Shown here one piece after another: positions 35,440 to 43,787 of a stretch of DNA of 64,000 nucleotides. The stretch lies in contig NZ_QWEH01000015.1 in the NCBI RefSeq assembly GCF_003515705.1, forward strand, positions 57,611 to 121,610. The letters run 5' to 3'. The DNA comes from Oceanobacillus profundus. GTDB lineage: Bacteria > Bacillota > Bacilli > Bacillales > Amphibacillaceae. Position numbers and translations under genes: made by a program. Within the stretch, counting starts at the first letter, position 1. Each line of letters begins with the position of its first letter. The notes under the pieces were generated by a model that was given only the letters and a program-made list of their open reading frames with translations, was not told the origin of the DNA and did no database searches.

Positions 35440-36264
35440 ATGGCAGAAGACACATCCTTGTTAAAATACCTTAGTTTGAATCAAATTACAACGGAACAGT
35501 GGAACCTAAAGGAAGCAGCTATCGGCTGTGCACAAGCTGAAGTTCCATGGATATCAATATGGCGCCACAAATTAGAAGCACTCGGAATTGCAGAAAGTAA
35601 ACGAATCATAAAGGGTACAGGTCTGAAGGTTTCAAGTCTATGCCGTGGTGGGATGTTTCCAGCAGCGACAGAGGAACAACGTCGGAAAAACCTAGATGAT
35701 AATAAACGAGCAGTGGAAGAAGCCGCTGAACTTGGTACGGATGTGCTTGTACTGGTCTGTGGACCAGCACCTGATCGTAATATCGATTTATCTCGTCAGT
35801 GGGTAGAAGAAGGAATTGAACAACTTGTTCCATTTGCTGAATCCTGTGGTGTGAGACTGGGAATCGAGCCACTTCATCCGATGTATGCAGCTGATCGTTC
35901 CGTAATCGTGACACTTGGTCAAGCAAATAAAATAGCACAAGAATATTCACCCGATCAAGTTGGGGTTGTTGTCGATGTCTTTCATGTATGGTGGGACCCA
36001 GAACTATATAAACAGATTGCTCGTGCAAAGGAAAGGATTCTCGGTTTTCATGTATCGGATTGGAATGTGCCAATTACGGATACTTTTAAGGCCCGCCGAA
36101 TGATGGGGGATGGGGTAATAGAAATTCGTCGTATAAGAAAAGCAGTTCAAGAAGCGGGCTATCATGGACCAATTGAGGTTGAAATCATGAATCAAGAACT
36201 ATGGGATATGCCTGGGGAGGACGTACTTAAGCTTATGAAGAACAGTTTTGTAAAACATGTGTAA
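35440..36264 (+). CDS. Sugar phosphate isomerase/epimerase-type TIM-barrel protein (cassette 1)
   Basis: AP-endonuclease-2-like TIM barrel, 274 residues. Likely metal ligands are Glu in GIEPLHP, Asp in VVVDVFHVWWD, His in LGFHVSDW and Glu in IEVEIMN. Such proteins act as ketose epimerases, inosose dehydratases or 3-keto-sugar lyases. It follows the DUF993 gene by 20 bases with AGGAGG before the ATG and ends the three-gene operon. The pairing with a Gfo/Idh/MocA dehydrogenase suggests work on an oxidised sugar. Confidence 0.87.
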   Translation: MAEDTSLLKYLSLNQITTEQWNLKEAAIGCAQAEVPWISIWRHKLEALGIAESKRIIKGTGLKVSSLCRGGMFPAATEEQRRKNLDDNKRAVEEAAELGTDVLVLVCGPAPDRNIDLSRQWVEEGIEQLVPFAESCGVRLGIEPLHPMYAADRSVIVTLGQANKIAQEYSPDQVGVVVDVFHVWWDPELYKQIARAKERILGFHVSDWNVPITDTFKARRMMGDGVIEIRRIRKAVQEAGYHGPIEVEIMNQELWDMPGEDVLKLMKNSFVKHV

Positions 36265-36272
36265 GGAAGGAT

Positions 36273-36303
36273 GGAGAATAGTTTGATTCGCTATTCTCTT
36301 TCC
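36273..36303 (+). terminator. Terminator of cassette 1
   Basis: GGAGAATAG pairs with CTATTCTC (36273-36298), followed by TTTCC. Short T-run, so moderate strength. Confidence 0.55.
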
Positions 36304-36410
36304 TGCGTCCTTAAAGAATAATAGTGTTGACCTCGTATTAAAGGGCCTATTCATTTAAAAGTAAAGTAGTAGATTTGGTTTATTCGAAATGAATAAGACA
36401 TTCCACTATT

Positions 36411-36424
36411 TGTAAGCGTTAACA
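36411..36424. promoter_or_regulatory. CcpA cre site before the TRAP operon
   Basis: TGTAAGCGTTAACA fits the cre consensus at all 14 positions. It lies 22 bases before the dctP ATG, where CcpA could block elongation or initiation. A further inverted repeat TTATTC/GAATAA is at about 36380-36396. No XylR-type operator is present here. Confidence 0.8.
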
Positions 36425-36445
36425 TTAGGACTGAGGAGGAGTTAT

Positions 36446-37462
36446 ATGAATGGTAAGAGAAAAGACATTATCGCTGGGGGTGCATTTTTAATATTGTTAT
36501 TGATTGCTGTTGGTTTTGGTCATGATAATAAAGCTTTAAGTGAAGGTCATGGGAATTATACGATTAAGTTTGCACATGTTGTGACTCCCTCTGTAGCAAA
36601 AGGGAAAGCCGCAGAAAAATTTGCGGAAATGATTGAGGAAAGAACGGATGGTCAAATCAAAGTTGAAGTATATCCGGATTCACAACTAGGTAGTGATAGA
36701 GAAATAATCGAACATATACAAACAGGGACAGTACAAATGAATGCACCATTTACTGGTGTGCTGCCAACTTTTGTAAAAGAGTTTGAGATATTTGATTTAC
36801 CTTTCTTATTTGAAAGTAGGGAAGAAGCTTATCAAGCTACTAATGGAGAATTAGGTGAAATATTAGGTGAAAAGCTAAAGTTGCAAGGTTTGCATTTACT
36901 TAATTTTTGGGATGGTGGTTTTAAACATCTTACAAATTCTGTACGGCCAATCGAAACACCGAAAGATATAAGCGGTTTAAAGATGAGAATATCACAAAGT
37001 CCTCTCCTAATAGCGCAATTCCAAGAAGTTAATGCTGGCGGTGTTTCTATAGATTTTTCCGAGTTATATACTGCCCTACAAACAAAAACGGTTGATGGAC
37101 AAGAGAATCCGCTATCAAATGTTGTAAGTAAAAAGTTTTACGAGGTGCAAGATTACCTTACGTTAAGTGGACATGGATATATGGCATATCCTCTAGTAAT
37201 TAGTAGCGATTTTTATAATAAACTCCCAGAAGATCTGCAAGTCGCTATAGATGAAGTCGCTCAAGAAGTTACCGATTGGCAATGGGAAGAAGCTTTAAAA
37301 GACGAGGAAGAGTACATGAAAGTGTTAAATGAGTCCAATATTCAAATAAATGAACTATCTTCAGAACAAAAGAAAGCATTCAGAGAGGCGATGTCTGGAG
37401 CCTATGATCAATTTAGTGAGATGGAAGGAAGTAACATATTGCTGAATATAATTGATAATTAA
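36446..37462 (+). CDS. dctP: TRAP transporter substrate-binding protein (DctP)
   Basis: Extracytoplasmic solute receptor of a TRAP transporter, 338 residues. The fold is shown by IKFAHVVTPSVAKGKAAEKF, GVLPTFVKEFEIFDLPFLF and the LKMRI motif, whose Arg binds the substrate carboxylate in this family. The N-terminal helix (~9-23) is not followed by a lipobox Cys, unusual for a Gram-positive receptor; it may be secreted or stay anchored by this helix. Partners are the DctQ and DctM genes downstream. Sugar acids such as uronates or aldonates are typical substrates and fit the island. Confidence 0.92.
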   Translation: MNGKRKDIIAGGAFLILLLIAVGFGHDNKALSEGHGNYTIKFAHVVTPSVAKGKAAEKFAEMIEERTDGQIKVEVYPDSQLGSDREIIEHIQTGTVQMNAPFTGVLPTFVKEFEIFDLPFLFESREEAYQATNGELGEILGEKLKLQGLHLLNFWDGGFKHLTNSVRPIETPKDISGLKMRISQSPLLIAQFQEVNAGGVSIDFSELYTALQTKTVDGQENPLSNVVSKKFYEVQDYLTLSGHGYMAYPLVISSDFYNKLPEDLQVAIDEVAQEVTDWQWEEALKDEEEYMKVLNESNIQINELSSEQKKAFREAMSGAYDQFSEMEGSNILLNIIDN

Positions 37463-37517
37463 TGATTTCACAACCTCAGCATGGTACTTTATTTTGTTTA
37501 TAGAAGGTGGGATTTCT

Positions 37518-38039
37518 TTGGATAGAGTAAATAAAATTTTAAACCATATGGAAGAGTATTTTGCGGTGATTTCTCTTCTTATAGCTTCTTTACTTGTATT
37601 TATTCAAGTTGTTTTAAGATATGCTTTTAATAATTCTTTAGTGTGGTCTGAGGAAATTGCAAGGTATTTAATTATTTGGTTAGTTCTTATCGGTAGCAGT
37701 ATTGCTGTGAGAGAGAAAGCACATGCAACTGTTGATGCAGTTGTAGCATTTTTACCACCATTACCAAAAAGGATTTTTTCCATTATTGCTAATCTGATGG
37801 GGATAGCCTTTTGTTTTATTCTTGTAAGATCTGGTACGATAACAGTTTCAAATGTAGTTGAATTCGGCAATGTTACTCCAGCCGTTGGAATTCCAATGGC
37901 AATCCCTTACTTATCACTTCCAATAGGCGGAGCCCTTATGCTTTACAGATTTATACAATTACTATTTGAGGATGTCGCAAGCCTAAATCAAATCAGAAAA
38001 GTGGAATCCTCGTCAGTAGAGGAGCGTGCAGAAAAATGA
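37518..38039 (+). CDS. dctQ: TRAP transporter small membrane subunit (DctQ)
   Basis: Small four-helix subunit, 173 residues. The motif NSLVWSEEIARYLIIWLVLIG and AVREKAHATVD are typical of DctQ. The open frame begins at 37452, but the TTG at 37518 has AAGGTGGGA at ~7 bases and gives the usual length; the region before it overlaps dctP. It overlaps dctM by 4 bases. Confidence 0.9.
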   Translation: MDRVNKILNHMEEYFAVISLLIASLLVFIQVVLRYAFNNSLVWSEEIARYLIIWLVLIGSSIAVREKAHATVDAVVAFLPPLPKRIFSIIANLMGIAFCFILVRSGTITVSNVVEFGNVTPAVGIPMAIPYLSLPIGGALMLYRFIQLLFEDVASLNQIRKVESSSVEERAEK

Positions 38040-39292
38040 TCATACTAATTTTTGCTATCTTGTTAATAATTGGCGCTCCTATAGCAATAGCAATTGGTTT
38101 ATCTAGCTTTATTGCAATGATTCAAGAGGGAATGTCAATAGATGTATTTGCTAGAAATATCTTTTCGGGAATAGATTCTTTTACTTTAATGGCGATTCCA
38201 TTTTTTATTTTTGCAGGAGATTTAATGTTAGTGGGCGGAACATCAAGGAGATTGGTTGACCTTGCAAAAAAACTAGTTGGATGGGTCACTGGAGGTTTGC
38301 CAATTGCTGGGGTTATATCTTCAATGTTCTTTGCATCGCTTTCTGGTTCAAGTCCAGCTACAGTTGCAGCAATTGGTGGTGTAATGATTCCCTCGTTGGG
38401 AGAATCAGGATATTCTCGTAAATTTTCCATCGGGTTAATGACTGCTGCGGGAACTCTAGGTATAATCATTCCGCCAAGTATAACTTTACTGGTATATGGT
38501 TCTTCTGCTGAAGTATCCATTAGTGATTTATTTATTGCAGGAATTATACCTGGTATATTTATTGGATTTGTTTTAGTTATTGTAAGTTTCATAATTGCAA
38601 AGAGAGAAGGTCATAAGCCAGAAGGTAAAGCTAGCTTACAAGAGTTATGGAGCTCTTTTAAATCAGCGATATGGGGTATCTTACTACCTGTAATTGTTTT
38701 AGGTGGTATCTATGTAGGTGTTTTTACACCTACGGAAGCAGCAGCCGTTGCGATTGTATATAGTTTGATAATTGGTTTCTTTGTCTATAAAGAAATGGAC
38801 GTCAAAAAATTATTTGAAAGTACTAGAAAGTCTGTAGTCATTTCTTCAATGATTATGCTTGTAATTGCAGCGTCTAATGTATTTAGCTGGTACTTAACCT
38901 ATGAGCAAATCCCTACAAAACTCGCATCTATTTTTCTTGAATATGCAAATACTCAAGTGATTTTTATACTAATGGTCATAATAATTCTGCTAATTGTAGG
39001 GATGTTTATGGACACAAGTGCAGCGGTTCTAATCTTTGTTCCTCTATTTCTACCGTTGGTTTACGAACTAGGAATAGATCCCATACATTTTGGTATCATT
39101 ATGATCGTTACATTATCAATAGGAATGATTACCCCTCCGTTTGGATTAAACCTATTTGTGGCACAAGGGATAACTGGAGAGTCGCTTACACAGGTCATAA
39201 AAGGAGCGTTCCCATTTATCATTGTTTTAATTCTAACGGCAGTTGTAATTGCATTTATTCCACAGATATCATTACTTTTAGTTAATCTGTGA
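38036..39292 (+). CDS. dctM: TRAP transporter large membrane subunit (DctM)
   Basis: Large permease of the TRAP transporter, 418 residues with about 12 helices. Family motifs: AIPFFIFAGDLM, SGSSPATVAAIGGVMIPS, GIIIPPSITLLVYG, FTPTEAAAVA and, near the end, GIDPIHFGIIM with MITPPFGLNLFV. Sodium-driven import of a carboxylated sugar is the family role. Overlaps dctQ by 4 bases and is followed by a long hairpin terminator. Confidence 0.94.
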   Translation: MIILIFAILLIIGAPIAIAIGLSSFIAMIQEGMSIDVFARNIFSGIDSFTLMAIPFFIFAGDLMLVGGTSRRLVDLAKKLVGWVTGGLPIAGVISSMFFASLSGSSPATVAAIGGVMIPSLGESGYSRKFSIGLMTAAGTLGIIIPPSITLLVYGSSAEVSISDLFIAGIIPGIFIGFVLVIVSFIIAKREGHKPEGKASLQELWSSFKSAIWGILLPVIVLGGIYVGVFTPTEAAAVAIVYSLIIGFFVYKEMDVKKLFESTRKSVVISSMIMLVIAASNVFSWYLTYEQIPTKLASIFLEYANTQVIFILMVIIILLIVGMFMDTSAAVLIFVPLFLPLVYELGIDPIHFGIIMIVTLSIGMITPPFGLNLFVAQGITGESLTQVIKGAFPFIIVLILTAVVIAFIPQISLLLVNL

Positions 39293-39321
39293 ATCATTTT
39301 TAAATTAGTATAAATAACCGA

Positions 39322-39383
39322 CCCCTCTTTGCAATGAATATTGCTCAACAAATGAGAAATATTCATTGTGAAGGGGGCTTTTG
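39322..39383 (+). terminator. Terminator of the TRAP operon
   Basis: CCCCTCTT-tg-CAATGAATATT (39322-39342) pairs with the reverse arm ending AAGGGGG at 39377; a short T-run follows. Confidence 0.85.
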
Positions 39384-39456
39384 ATTGCGCAGAAGCAAAT
39401 CGAAACAAATTGGATATAGTGTCCATAGAAAATCAAGGTTTTATTTTACTTTACAC

Positions 39457-39523
39457 TTGAAAAATAAAGCGGTTACATATAGTATTATAATATAGTCATG
39501 TTTGTTTGTTTATCAAACAAATT
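39457..39523 (+). promoter_or_regulatory. uxaC promoter with cre and XylR-type operator
   Basis: TTGAAA at 39457-39462 with TAGTAT at 39480 (17 bases) or TATTAT at 39483 as -10. Cre ATAAAGCGGTTACA (39464-39477, 11-12 of 14). The operator GTTTGTT-TATCA-AACAAAT is at 39504-39522. Confidence 0.8.
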
Positions 39524-39590
39524 ATAAAACGGAAACAGATCGAAGGTTCATGTTTTAATTAATATATAAAGAATGAGAGGTTGATTGAAA

Positions 39591-40991
39591 ATGAAAACGT
39601 TTATAACAGATGATTTTTTACTTTATAATGAGACAGCACGTGAGCTTTTCCATAATACTGCAAAGCATTTACCAATTATTGACTATCATAATCACTTGAA
39701 CCAGCATGAAATTCTGCAGGATAAAAACTATTCGAATTTAGCTCAAGTGTGGTTAGGCGGTGACCATTATAAATGGCGTGGTATGCGTGCTAATGGGATT
39801 GCTGAAGATTATATTACTGGAAATAAAAGTGACTATGAGAAATTTCTTGCATGGTCAAAAACAGTGCCTAACACATTAGGGAATCCTTTATACCACTGGA
39901 CACATTTAGAACTGCTACGCTACTTTGACATTGATGTGCTGCTTAATGAAGATTGTGCGCCAGCAATATGGGAAGAAGCGAATGCCAAGCTTCAGGCGCC
40001 AGAGCTATCAACTAGATCTTTATTAAGGAACAAAAATGTTGAATTTGTAGGAACAACAGATGATCCAACAGACGATTTAGAAGCACATAAAGCACTTGCT
40101 AAAGATGATTTCTCTGTAACTGTATCACCATCATTCCGTCCAGATAAGGGCTTAACTATTGAAAATGATGACTTTTTACCTTGGGTGGAAAAGCTAGAAA
40201 AAGCTGCAAATATGTCGATTGATAACTATGGTGCCTTTTTAGATGCGCTTGCGAATCGTGTCGATTACTTTGACGAGCAAGGCTGCCGTAGTTCAGATCA
40301 TGGAATTAATGTGATTTTTTATGAAAAGGCGACGAGGGATGATGTTGCATCCATTTTTGCAAAACGTTTAAAGGGTGAAACGTTGTCTGCGAAGGAAGTC
40401 GAGCAGTTTAAAACATACACACTAGTTGTTCTTGGCGAATTATATGCAGATAAGGGATGGGTCATGCAGCTGCATATCAATCCATTACGTAATAACAGCA
40501 CAAGAATGTTTAAGCATGTAGGGCCCGATAGTGGGTTTGATTCAATCGGTGACAACCTTCTTGCTGATAAATTATCTAATTTGCTGGATGCAATGGATAT
40601 TCAGAATAAGCTTCCAAAGACAGTATTATATAGCTTAAATTCACGTGATAATAATATTCTTGCTGCAATGGCAGGGAATTTCCAAACGGATGAGGTTCCT
40701 GGAAAGGTTCAATTTGGAACAGCATGGTGGTTTAATGACACAATCGATGGAATGGAAGATCAGATGAAGACATTAGCCAATATGGGATTGATTAGTAACT
40801 TTATCGGGATGTTGACAGACTCAAGAAGTTTTCTTTCCTTCCCTAGACATGAATATTTCCGCAGGATTTTATGTAACCTGTTAGGAACGTGGGTAGAAGA
40901 AGGAAAGGCTCCCAAAGATATGGTGTTGCTTGAAACGTATGTTAGAAATATTTGCTATGAGAATGCGAAACGATTTTTTAGGGTTGGATAG
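39591..40991 (+). CDS. uxaC: Uronate isomerase
   Basis: Interconverts D-glucuronate and D-fructuronate (and D-galacturonate and D-tagaturonate). Amidohydrolase-related TIM barrel with the metal-binding DYHNHL (His33, His35), WRGMRANG, LHINPLRNNS and a C-terminal RNICYENAKRFF. 466 residues, full length. ATG 39591 is favoured; a TTG two codons earlier is nearer the GAGAGG site. Own promoter with operator and cre. It supplies fructuronate to the uxuB-type reductase at 24964; no uxaB/uxaA or uxuA partner is in the window. Confidence 0.95.
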   Translation: MKTFITDDFLLYNETARELFHNTAKHLPIIDYHNHLNQHEILQDKNYSNLAQVWLGGDHYKWRGMRANGIAEDYITGNKSDYEKFLAWSKTVPNTLGNPLYHWTHLELLRYFDIDVLLNEDCAPAIWEEANAKLQAPELSTRSLLRNKNVEFVGTTDDPTDDLEAHKALAKDDFSVTVSPSFRPDKGLTIENDDFLPWVEKLEKAANMSIDNYGAFLDALANRVDYFDEQGCRSSDHGINVIFYEKATRDDVASIFAKRLKGETLSAKEVEQFKTYTLVVLGELYADKGWVMQLHINPLRNNSTRMFKHVGPDSGFDSIGDNLLADKLSNLLDAMDIQNKLPKTVLYSLNSRDNNILAAMAGNFQTDEVPGKVQFGTAWWFNDTIDGMEDQMKTLANMGLISNFIGMLTDSRSFLSFPRHEYFRRILCNLLGTWVEEGKAPKDMVLLETYVRNICYENAKRFFRVG

Positions 40992-41040
40992 TCTATCTCT
41001 TAAGTATATATAAATTTATTAGAAGAAAAGTTTAAAAATT

Positions 41041-41092
41041 ATCCTTTACGATTGAAGTAGCTATCTGTACTTCTATTGTAAAGGATTTTTTG
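41041..41092 (+). terminator. uxaC terminator
   Basis: ATCCTTTAC pairs with GTAAAGGAT (41041-41086), with an inner GAAGTA/TACTTC stem, and a T-run follows. Confidence 0.88.
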
Positions 41093-41173
41093 TTATTTAA
41101 TGGAATAAACAAAACTCGAATGGCATAAAGCACACTCGAGCTTAAATTGAACGTTAACGGTTTCCTTTATTCT

Positions 41174-41476
41174 CTATTTCCAGATTTCCAGCAATTCAGC
41201 AGCATAGGCATAAAGCTTTTCATACCCCTCTTTAGAGATAAAATCTTTATCATATTGCTGATGCAATTTTTTATTAAACTTTTTAACGTGCTGAACAACC
41301 TTTTTGGCATTTCCTTGATTTTCGAATTTTACTACCGGGTTTAATTGTGCCTGGAGGGAACGAGCAGCCCCATGATTCGCGAATTCTCCAGCTTCTGCTA
41401 GACGGTTAATTTCTTCGATCAATAGTGAAGCGCCTACATACGATAGCCCAAATCCTAAAGCGTAGTCATCACCAAC
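41174..41476 (-). pseudogene. 3' remnant of a GH3-like glycosidase with C-terminal FIMAH-like domain
   Basis: Reading the minus strand between in-frame stops gives about 100 codons with no proper start. The first part (GDDYALGFGLSY) resembles the FGYGLSY end of a family 3 glycoside hydrolase catalytic region. The rest (GEFANHGAARSLQAQLN, NAKKVVQHVKKF, AYAAELLEIW) fits the FIMAH-type helical domain found at the C-terminus of Bacillaceae extracellular carbohydrate enzymes. The whole catalytic part is missing, so this is a truncated relic. Both identifications are from pattern memory. Confidence 0.65.
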
Positions 41477-41538
41477 CTATAAAATAGAATTAATTGAGTA
41501 TCTTCAATTCTAATTGATTGTATTTTTAATGAATAATC

Positions 41539-41590
41539 TTGAAATTGCTTGCGCTTACATATATGATAGATTTGTTTGATGTATAAACTA
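41539..41590 (+). promoter_or_regulatory. Promoter, cre and operator for the transporter at 41652
   Basis: TTGAAA (41539-41544), 17-base spacer, TATGAT (41562-41567). Cre-like TGCTTGCGCTTACA (41546-41559, 11 of 14) in the spacer; operator ATTTGTT-TGATG-TATAAAC at 41570-41588. Confidence 0.75.
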
Positions 41591-41651
41591 ATAAATTGTT
41601 ACTCAATTGAATTGACAATTGCTCAGAGGTGAGTAACGAAGGGAGGACATA

Positions 41652-43016
41652 ATGAAACACCATCCAGTCTTTAGCTATTTATATATCTTCTATTCCAGTG
41701 TATTTATCATACATATCGTTAATGTGTTTATCGAAAGTGATTCCCTTAATTACATCGTCGGAATATTCGCTTTAATGATGGTAGCAATATCATTCATCGG
41801 TGCATCTAATCTATTTAGAATACTTGGAGCGGCATTTATTTTAGTTGGGGGTATTGCTTTTTTAACATCAAATCACTCACTGCTAGAGATTCCTAGCTTG
41901 CTTACATCGAACATGTCACTTCTAACTCTCTTAGCAATGCTGCCATGGATGAACAGTGTTGTAAGAAGTGGCCGGTTTGATCGAAGTTTGAACAATCTAC
42001 TAAACGTAAATGTTTCTGATTTGGGTAAGCTCTATCCACGTGGATCAATTACAACCCTCACCTTAGCAGCTTTCTTAAATTTATCAGCCGCAAATATTTC
42101 ACAAGATGTGTTAAAAGATAACTTACGCTCCTTGAATAAAAAGGTAAGAAATTCATTTGTTGGCACCGCGACACTTAGAGGTTATACATTAGCACTATTA
42201 TGGAGTCCGCTAGAGATCTTATTAGCTGTATCGATTTTCACCACGGGTGCTGATTATGTTTCGTTATTGCCTTGGCTTCTGTTGATTGCAGGTATTACAT
42301 TTCTACTTGATTCATTTTGGGGACGTTATCATTATAAGAAGTATTCCTATGACAATCCTGCGTCAGAAACGATAAGTATGAAAGAGATAGCAAAAAAAAT
42401 TATTCATTTAATGTTTGCTCTTGTTGTATTTCTAACGCTTGTGATTACGTTAGGAAATCTATTTAATATAGATTTTATTTTTACAGTGACAATTATTATT
42501 TTTCCTTTTGCGTTTATATGGGCTCAACTTATGAAAAGAGGACGCAGTTTTTGGATAATAGGGTGGAATACATGGAAGCAGAAGACAAATGCAATGCAAA
42601 ATTTTGTTGTTTTATTTATTACCTTGGCGTTCTTTGCGAATAGTATTAGTGGCACATCGTTTTTAGAGTTTATTCAGCAGCCGGTTTTAGCTATTATCGA
42701 TTATCCATTTCTTATTTTTATTGTAATTCAGCTCATTTTTATTTTTATGAGTATGTTTGGGGTACATCCAATTGCGACGATTGGAATATTAAGTGGAGTG
42801 ATTGCTACTTTGCTTGAAACAATGAATCCTACCAGTCTTGCGATTGTTTTAACAACAAGCGCAGTTTCTACATTAACGGTCGGCTCTTATGGACTTGTTG
42901 TTCAGTTAACCTCGATGAACATTGGACAGAATCCGTACCGAATTACATTAAATAATATGCCATATGCGCTTATGTTTGGCGGGATAGGGTCAATAGTTGC
43001 ATACCTGCTTTTGTAG
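41652..43016 (+). CDS. Uncharacterised polytopic membrane protein, possible transporter
   Basis: 454 residues with about 11-12 hydrophobic segments. I do not recognise a named family with certainty. Two halves with SPLEILLAVSIFTTG in the first and FGVHPIATIGILSGVIATL in the second resemble the re-entrant regions of ion-transporter superfamily carriers (CitM/DctM/ArsB-like). AAGGGAGG precedes the ATG. It has a private promoter with the same cre plus XylR-type operator as the uronate genes, so it is probably a carrier for a substrate of this island. Confidence 0.7.
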   Translation: MKHHPVFSYLYIFYSSVFIIHIVNVFIESDSLNYIVGIFALMMVAISFIGASNLFRILGAAFILVGGIAFLTSNHSLLEIPSLLTSNMSLLTLLAMLPWMNSVVRSGRFDRSLNNLLNVNVSDLGKLYPRGSITTLTLAAFLNLSAANISQDVLKDNLRSLNKKVRNSFVGTATLRGYTLALLWSPLEILLAVSIFTTGADYVSLLPWLLLIAGITFLLDSFWGRYHYKKYSYDNPASETISMKEIAKKIIHLMFALVVFLTLVITLGNLFNIDFIFTVTIIIFPFAFIWAQLMKRGRSFWIIGWNTWKQKTNAMQNFVVLFITLAFFANSISGTSFLEFIQQPVLAIIDYPFLIFIVIQLIFIFMSMFGVHPIATIGILSGVIATLLETMNPTSLAIVLTTSAVSTLTVGSYGLVVQLTSMNIGQNPYRITLNNMPYALMFGGIGSIVAYLLL

Positions 43017-43127
43017 TAAATGAAGCAGATAGTACAGGATAAATGTACTATCTGCTTTCTACTACCTAATAATCATAAAACTTAAACGGGAAACTGAAAT
43101 ATCACATTATTTTGTGTATAAAAAACC

Positions 43128-43190
43128 TTGAAAATAAAAAACGTTTTCATTTATAATGAGATTAGCATTTAGTTTGTTTGGCTAACAAAT
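43128..43190 (+). promoter_or_regulatory. Promoter, cre and operator of the TRAP scar gene
   Basis: TTGAAA (43128-43133), TATAAT (43152-43157, 18-base spacer), cre AAAAAACGTTTTCA (43136-43149, 12 of 14), operator GTTTGTT-TGGCT-AACAAAT (43172-43190). All parts are intact although the gene behind them is a deletion product. Confidence 0.85.
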
Positions 43191-43210
43191 AATATTTAGG
43201 TGGGAATTAA

Positions 43211-43522
43211 ATGAAAAAGAAAGCGTTGACATTAATCTCGGTTTTGTTGTTTGTAGCTATGATATTAGCGGCATGTGGAGGATCGAGCGCTGGAATGGAT
43301 CCCGTTCATTTTGGTGTTGTATTAATATTAGCCTTAGGTATTGGACTAGTTACACCACCAGTTGGTTCGGTGCTTTTCGTTGGTTCTGCTATTGGTCGAA
43401 TATCGATAGAGAAGTCAGCAAAGGCCATGTTACCTTTCTATGGTGTTATGTTTCTCGTGCTATTATTAGTTGCGTATATACCAGAGTTTTCGTTGTTCTT
43501 GCCAAATTTATTTGGACAATAA
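43211..43522 (+). pseudogene. In-frame deletion scar: DctP signal peptide fused to DctM C-terminus
   Basis: A 103-residue frame. Residues 1-26 are a lipoprotein signal peptide with lipobox LAAC (Cys22) and GGSS, typical of TRAP receptors. From residue ~28 the sequence is the C-terminal end of a DctM permease: GMDPVHFGVVL, GLVTPPVGSVLFVG, ending YIPEFSLFLPNLFG. It aligns with the end of the intact DctM at 38036 but is clearly a different paralogue. A deletion of most of dctP, all of dctQ and most of dctM in a second TRAP operon explains it. The frame, ribosome site and promoter are intact, so a small protein may still be made. Confidence 0.85.
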
Positions 43523-43536
43523 GAAGGCTAGCTTAG

Positions 43537-43581
43537 ACACCACAAATCATCGTTTACACGGATGGTTTGTGGTGTTTTTTG
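43537..43581 (+). terminator. Terminator of the former TRAP operon
   Basis: ACACCACAAATCATC (43537-43551) pairs with GATGGTTTGTGGTGT (43561-43575), one G-T pair, then a T-run. Confidence 0.9.
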
Positions 43582-43787
43582 GTAAGTCTTTTTCAATCTT
43601 TAAGTTCTGACATGAAAAATAGATATTATTGGCTACTTACAGCCCCTTTTTGTTACGCTATTATCTAAAATAATTTTTAAAAAAGCACTCTCAGTCAATT
43701 TTTGATAAATAACAGACAGTTTAGGCTAATGCTATTATTATATAATTCATATAAAATTAATTTAGACCTCTGAAAGGAGTGGTCTGT

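Noticed and set aside
35606..36073. 155-codon antisense ORF opposite the TIM-barrel gene
   Set aside because: Composition (many His/Gln/Leu) is typical of a shadow frame, and the sense gene is well supported.
41147..41344. 65-codon plus-strand ORF upstream of 41652
   Set aside because: It overlaps the minus-strand FIMAH-like relic, whose codon pattern is clearly protein-like, and has no ribosome site.
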